Part shown: one piece after another, positions 58,701 to 64,000 of the stretch
How positions within the stretch are numbered: position 1 is the stretch's first letter
Layout of the letters: each line of letters opens with the position of its first letter
NCBI GenBank assembly: GCA_003255025.1
Contig: QANY01013337.1
Coordinates: forward strand, 622,237 to 686,236
Direction of reading: 5' to 3'
Source of the DNA: Datisca glomerata
Taxonomy: Eukaryota; Streptophyta; Magnoliopsida; Cucurbitales; Datiscaceae
Length of the DNA: 64,000 nucleotides
Notes under the pieces: model-generated
The model's input: the letters and a program-made list of their open reading frames with translations, nothing else
Told to the model about the DNA's origin: nothing
Database searches by the model: none
Position numbers and translations under genes: made by a program

Positions 58701-61700
58701 TAAGCACAGTAGATTAAAGAATGCACTTGCAGAAAATGAATGGAGTGTTCACAAATCACCAATACTGACTACTGTAATATACTTATTTGGCATGATATGT
58801 TATTCACGTGTCACTCATCACATAAAAAAAATCACACTTCTATTTACATAATCATATTTACCTTTTTTATGGTATATGTTATAATAATTTTGATGCAAAT
58901 GTTTAAGAAGGTTATCCAATGTCAGGTGATCAGTTCCTAGCATGTCTATGTTTCAATAATTTTTTATCTTCATAAATTATTAAAAACTTCTTTCCATAAA
59001 ATGGGACCGATGAAGCAAACTATTTCAAGAAATAAACCATCTTTACACAAACCAATTTGAGCCACTTACAGAGTTTTCAAGGCACTCATTTGCCCAATAT
59101 ACTCTGGCACTGTATCATCAATTAAGCAATTTCTCAGAATCCTGAGTAACAGGAAGAAAGTGAACCCAAATTAGCATATACTGCAAAACTCAATCAGTAG
59201 TTTAATAACACATCAACCGTTTTAATGGGAAAAAGACTACTTCTGAATGTAACAAGTAAAAATAACGTACAGTAGTTGCAAATTTATCATTTCTGTCAGA
59301 TTGGGGAATCTAGCTGATGAACCTTTCAAATCAGATATCCTCCTGACAAAGAAGAAGATCAAAGCAAATTCATTATTTTACCACCATAAATTGGGAAAAC
59401 AAAAATCAACAGCCATGCCTATGATAATCAAACTAAATGTAAGGGTACTATACAAGTGCTCACAATTCTATTAAATTTTTCAATAGAGATATTGTAGAAG
59501 GAATAGGGTTCTCCAAAGATGTTCCTTGAATATCCCTGCAACAAATTCAAGGTCTAGTTAGAAAATCATAGTAACTACATCAATATAATTACCCAATTAA
59601 ACATAATATGAATTATTTCTCAGCGAAAGAGTGATACTCACAGTCTGATAAGCTGGGTCCAGTTGCCCATAAAATCAGGTACTTTTCCTGATAATTCGTT
59701 CCCGTCTATCCTACTGCAACACAGCAGTATATAGAACTTAGAAATATGTAAGACATTCAGACTTTTAGAACTCAGCCAAAAAAAATCTACTTTGCAGAAC
59801 TTACATGTCAGTTAAGTTCTTTAAGTTGCCATATGATTCAGGTAGCAGTCCCGTGAAATTGTTAGCAGAAAGAAGTCTGCAGAGTTAACAATTGGTCATC
59901 TTCATTTATGGTCGTTCTTATAACCAAAATAATAAGCTCATCAGAACCAATTCACTAAAATTATAGGAACATTACGTTGCCTATTGCTACATCCGAATAA
60001 GACGCGATGAGCTCGAGGAAATGAGATTCCGTGTGAATATGGAAATCGAAACTGATTCAGTGTCTGACAAGATATAAGGAAGAATGCAAAATTGAAATTC
60101 ATCCATTATTGACAGAGTCAACTAAAGTAGATAATGTTTAATAGAATTATCAGAAGCAATATATACTACAGAAAACATATAAAGGAAATCTCTATGAACT
60201 AATCTGTGAACTCCATTTGCTGCAAGACATAAGTGGTCTCGCAATATATAATTTAAAATGGGTAAATATGAAGGCATTTTTCAACCCACAGGTCTTAAAA
60301 TTCTCAAATGGGCAGTGAATTATTTGAATGTTGATTTGAAATACAAGTATCTTAGTATATTCTTAAATTGAGAACTCTATTTGAACAAACACAATTGGAT
60401 CAAATGCAAACTAATCATTTACGAGAGTTTGTTTCAAAAAAATTGTTTACCAATATCTATTTTTAGACACCTACTAGAACAAATATAAAGGATAAAATAT
60501 GAAAGAACAAATGGGATAGTTGTCTTACAGCCTACGCAAGCGGCTAAGATTTCCAAGGCTGGCAGGAAGATTTCCTTCAAACAAATTGTCTTCCAAGACC
60601 CTGTTGATGAGACTCCAGTGTCAAAAATCTCCTAGAAATCTCTATTCAATTAGGTCCTATCTCTAGAGTTCAATAACAATCAACTGGTAGTCATGTCGAG
60701 CTCTATCAAAATTGAGACTTAAATCTGTTACTCCATTTATCAATCAAATTTAAAAAAAGAAAAGAAAAGGATATATGAATTTCATTTTACGACTTACAAT
60801 TCCTGAAGGGTGCCAATGTTACCAATTTCTGCAGGAATTGGACCACTGAGCCGGTTTCCCAGAAGGGATCTGCAGCAAAGTCATTTGTGAAAAACAGACC
60901 ACGCTGATGTTCATAAATCAAAGCGGCTACCAAGAAACCCAATCAGTGCTATTTCAAACAAAAACTTACAAATTGGTAAGGGGGATGCGACCAAAACTTG
61001 TAGGGATTGTTCCATTGAAGTTATTGCGACTGAGGTCCCTGTTTAGTGAATATAAACTTCAGTGAATTTCTTTAAAGTTTCCGCGAAAGAAAATTTGCCA
61101 ATCTGTTTTCTTTACATCTGGCTTCTATGAATGCCATAATCACCATTTCATTTTCCTGTGAAACAAAGGAGCCAGGAGGACCAATGACTGCTACTATATG
61201 ATATTATGTCAAACTCGTTCGAAATCAAAACGTTTTACTCGGATTCGATGCAAAGAGAAGCATTATTAACAAAAACCTTATAGTACATGGGACCTCCGTT
61301 ACGATTTCAAAGAATTTACAGAGTAAAAAAGCACGTACCATTATATCAGAAAATCACGTCACTGGTTGGTAGAACAATTGTAAATAGTAATCTAATTAAC
61401 AAGTAAGAACAAAGTACTCTCCATGGAAAAAGATAATGGCGAAGCAAAACACACTTACAGCTGCTGCAGCTGCGTAAGATTTCCAAATTCAGCTGGAAGA
61501 ACGCCTGTTAAATTCAGTCCCTTCAGCTGGCTGTCATTAGATAGAAAAACGATGACAGGAAAAATAGTCGGATTTAAACTTGTTCAGATAGACTACGAAT
61601 TTTTTTTTTTGGTAAAAAACGATAGACATTTACCTTATAATTAAAATATATTATTTTTAATAGTTTATATTTGATCGTGAAATGAAAATGACACTGAATA

Positions 61701-64000
61701 TACAGTCACGGTAAATATGAGTATCACAAGCTAGCTACCATTTTGTTTATGCTAGTTTCTAAAAACCGTAATTAATGAAATGATAAAAATTTAATAAACA
61801 ATGCATTAAATATAGAAAAGTATTAAATATACATTAGTTAGATAGTGTAAAAAATGATAGAGCATCGAGTATTTATATAATTCATATAATCATAAAGGAT
61901 TCATTTAAATATATATAATTATTTCAAATTCTAATTTTCTTAACAACATATTTAACTAATAAACTTATATTTGATGTTTGTATGTTTTTTCACACATCTT
62001 ATTTCACTATGATATCTTATCTTAATAAATTTAAATTATACAATTTATATAAGACAAAATTAAAAATAAAAATTATACAGATTGCTACTGAATAATTATT
62101 CAAGGTAATACATAAATGATTTAATAAAAGTTTAATTATTAAGTATGTATAAGACAATTTAAGGATTTTTCTAAAATGTTAAAAAATTAAAAGTATCATT
62201 AATCATTTAATTAAAAATAATTAACATTAACATTTATAAATATGAGTTCAAGAATTTTATAAAATCATGAGTATAAAATTATCTCTGGAAATATTCTCTC
62301 TTTCCTCTCAGTTGCAATTATATGTTGATGCCTATAGGGATAGTAATTAGTGGGTTTGAGTTGGGTATGAATATACTCATTAATTACCTATGTTAAATTC
62401 TTACTACTCATACTCATAATAAATTAAATGAGTTGGTGTGGGTAATACCCGTTAAAATATGGGTAACCAACTTGGTACATAATGGGTATTTATATATTTG
62501 TTTCTATTTTGTTTTGGAACTAAAGGATTATTCTTTTTTTTTCCTATTCAATCAACAATTCTATTTTCGCCATTCACTTTCTCTCTTCATCGAGCTATGA
62601 TATGGAGATCAACGATTCAGTTAAAATTACTCTCACTAAAAATTGACAAGTTGAACAAAAAATTCTATCATAAATAGCTTAAATTGAAAATTGATTTGAC
62701 AAAATTATTTAATAAACCTACTAAAATTGATAAATTTGAGTTTGGTTCATCGATTATAACATTGACGATTCAGTTAGTTCGGTTGTGTAATTGTTCGATT
62801 ATAAAATTGACGATCCAATTTAGTTTCATGGTAAAATTAACGAACTATAGTTTGGTTATTCGTTTATAAAATTGATGATTCAGTTTGGTTTGATTGTAAA
62901 ATTGATGAGTTTCAGTTCTCTTTTATTCTAAAATTGATGAATTTTAGTGTTATTTAAATGTCAAATTGATGAACTTTGATTCGATTGGACTATAGTTGAT
63001 GAATTTTAATTTTGGTTATTTAATTGATTATTCGATTTGGTTTGATGATAAAATTGATCGATTCTAATTTGATTCGATTATAAAATTGACGATTTAATTT
63101 GGTCCAGTCATAAACTTGATGAATTTTAGTTTAATTATTCAATTATAAAATTATGGAACAATTTAATTTTGTTATAAAAAACTAATTCAATTTCCCTGTG
63201 ATTATAAAATCGATAAATGTTATTGTTATTCAATTGTAACATTGATAAATTATAATTCGATTCAATCATAAAACTGATAATTTTTAGTTCGGTTATTCAA
63301 TTCGTGATTCAGTTTAATTCGATTATAAAATTATAAAATTCAATTGTCAATCATGAGTTATAACAGAAATTACACCATAGTTTTTATTATATATATTATT
63401 GTCTTTAGAAGAATTATCGAAGATTGAGAAAATTACCTTAATCAGAGGTTTCATGTGGAGTGGAGGTATAATATTTTTAGAATAAATGGACATTCAATGA
63501 TTATTGTGTATTACTCATACTCTACCCATTTATAATGGGTAAAAAATTTCTCACTTAATAAAAAACGTATACCCATTAATAATATTTTAAACTTACTCAT
63601 TAAATCAGATACCGTATAGTATTTTTACTCACGAATATTTTTACCATCCCTAGATACGTATGTATGTGTTGTCAAGGAAAATAAATTTTTTAAATAAGTA
63701 ATAAATGTGTTACAGAGATATTAGTCTACCTAAGATATATTAGTAGGACTATTAATTTTTATAATCAACAATTTTATAAAAAAAATAAAAAGGAAAATTA
63801 AATCATTTGAGGAAAGAGGTTCTTACATGTTGGTGACATGACAAACGGCGTTAGAACAAGTACAGTTGGCCATACTGAGAATATCGTTGCCGTCAATGAC
63901 GCGGTTAGAAAAGGCTTCTGCAATTTCACTCCCATTGCAGGAATTTTGATTTATATTCCAATTCAGGCTCTGTAGCTTCGAAGATATTGCTTGAAGTGTC
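54400..64000 (-). CDS. LRR-malectin receptor-like kinase, LRR-VIII-2 type (5' end outside window)
   Basis: I reconstruct 23 exons on the minus strand: 64000-63827 (partial), 61530-61459, 61038-60970, 60869-60798, 60600-60529, 59876-59805, 59710-59642, 59535-59464, 59342-59271, 59141-59070, 58634-58554, 58426-58361, 58239-58177, 58034-57996, 57922-57873, 57754-57387, 57227-57029, 56926-56786, 56475-56357, 56257-56047, 55947-55710, 55473-55323 and 54816-54400. All phases join, giving 985 residues here; only the signal peptide and first residues are missing. Exons of 69-72 nt each encode one leucine-rich repeat. Exons 57754-57387 and 57227-57029 encode the malectin domain ([17 protein letters not shown]). 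Exon 56926 has the membrane helix ([19 protein letters not shown]). The kinase has [31 protein letters not shown] and [11 protein letters not shown], so it looks catalytically complete (RD type). Family members act at the plasma membrane in cell-wall, immune or growth signalling; the ligand is unknown. Confidence 0.93.
55644..55703. repeat. (GA)30 microsatellite at a splice donor
   Basis: Sixty bases of GA repeat on the plus strand (TC in the transcript). The kinase exon 55947-55710 ends with donor GTATCC, and the (TC)n starts immediately after it, so the repeat occupies intron positions about +7 to +66. Confidence 0.95.
56612..56692. repeat. G-rich polypurine tract in a kinase-gene intron
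   Basis: On the plus strand this is an uninterrupted purine-rich run apart from isolated C, ending GAGGGGGAGGGGGAGGGGGA. It lies in the intron between exons 56786 and 56475. Four or more G-runs of three to five bases could form a quadruplex on the plus (template) strand; the transcript would be C-rich. Confidence 0.9.
62335..63652. mobile_element. TIR element in the intron (hAT-like), about 1.3 kb
   Basis: The left end TAGGGATAGTAATTAG is the inverted match of the right end ...ATTTTTACCATCCCTA. Both sub-terminal regions contain inverted GGGTAAT/ATTACCC and ATGGGTA/TACCCAT words. The flanks GATGCCTA and GATACGTA agree at 6 of 8 positions, compatible with a decayed 8-bp target duplication as in hAT elements. 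The interior is a tandem array; there is no transposase. Confidence 0.6.
62660..63350. repeat. Degenerate tandem array inside the intronic TIR element
   Basis: Units of about 30 bp, of the type TTTGGTTATTCGATTATAAAA then TTGATGAATT, are repeated some 20 times with many changes. The small frame at 62684-62869 is part of the array. Confidence 0.75.

Larger units (their letters stand above)
61531..63826 (-). other. First visible intron of the kinase gene (2.3 kb) with an inserted element
   Basis: This is by far the largest intron of the gene; the others are 0.07-1.1 kb. It is very AT-rich and holds a TIR element at 62335-63652. A (T)10 run near 61600 and A/T-rich sequence fill the rest. No separate gene is seen. 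Confidence 0.8.

Noticed and set aside
1..64000. tRNA, rRNA or other structured RNA genes
   Set aside because: I saw no sequence with convincing A/B boxes plus cloverleaf or rRNA similarity; a tRNAscan/Infernal run would be needed to be certain.

Overview
The window is nuclear DNA of a flowering plant, most likely a eudicot. It is AT-rich, its genes have short GT-AG exons, and much of it is transposable element and endogenous pararetrovirus remnant. Three real genes are supported. (1) A six-exon plus-strand gene (3202-7778) encodes a 443-residue plant protein I do not recognise, with a beta-strand-rich C-terminal half. (2) A two-exon minus-strand seipin gene (29066-30981, 486 aa) is a lipid-droplet assembly factor of the ER membrane. 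(3) A 23-exon minus-strand gene (54400-64000) encodes an LRR-malectin receptor-like kinase of the LRR-VIII-2 type; its 5' end lies beyond the right edge.

Layout: 1-3201 AT-rich spacer and promoter; 3202-7778 gene 1; 8668-9397 a TIR (foldback) element; about 9470-21900 an endogenous caulimovirid locus made of two decayed, head-to-head copies (minus copy on the left, plus copy on the right); 22961-24943 a long-TIR, MULE-like element carrying a ~200-bp minisatellite; 26185-27485 a LINE 3' fragment; 28290-28764 a small TIR-like repeat; 29066-30981 seipin; 31779-38639 a complete non-coding LTR element (LARD type) with a 5-bp target duplication, itself inserted into an older TIR-like repeat; 38997-46569 a decayed Ty3/gypsy element of the dual-RNase-H (Tat) type; 46570-50290 a second, opposite-strand, heavily deleted relative with a polypurine tract and 3' LTR; 50290-53600 tandem repeats and further gypsy fragments; 54400-64000 the receptor kinase.

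The three genes show no functional link; they are ordinary plant genes in TE-rich spacer. The most unusual content is in the pararetrovirus locus. Directly after the reverse transcriptase/RNase H remnant, the plus copy carries a degraded AlkB-like 2-oxoglutarate/Fe(II) dioxygenase reading frame. The H-x-D pair, the distal His and the R-x-S-x-T-F motif are all visible. Its ATG overlaps the polyprotein stop in both copies. This is the best candidate for an unusual system, although every viral reading frame here is broken.
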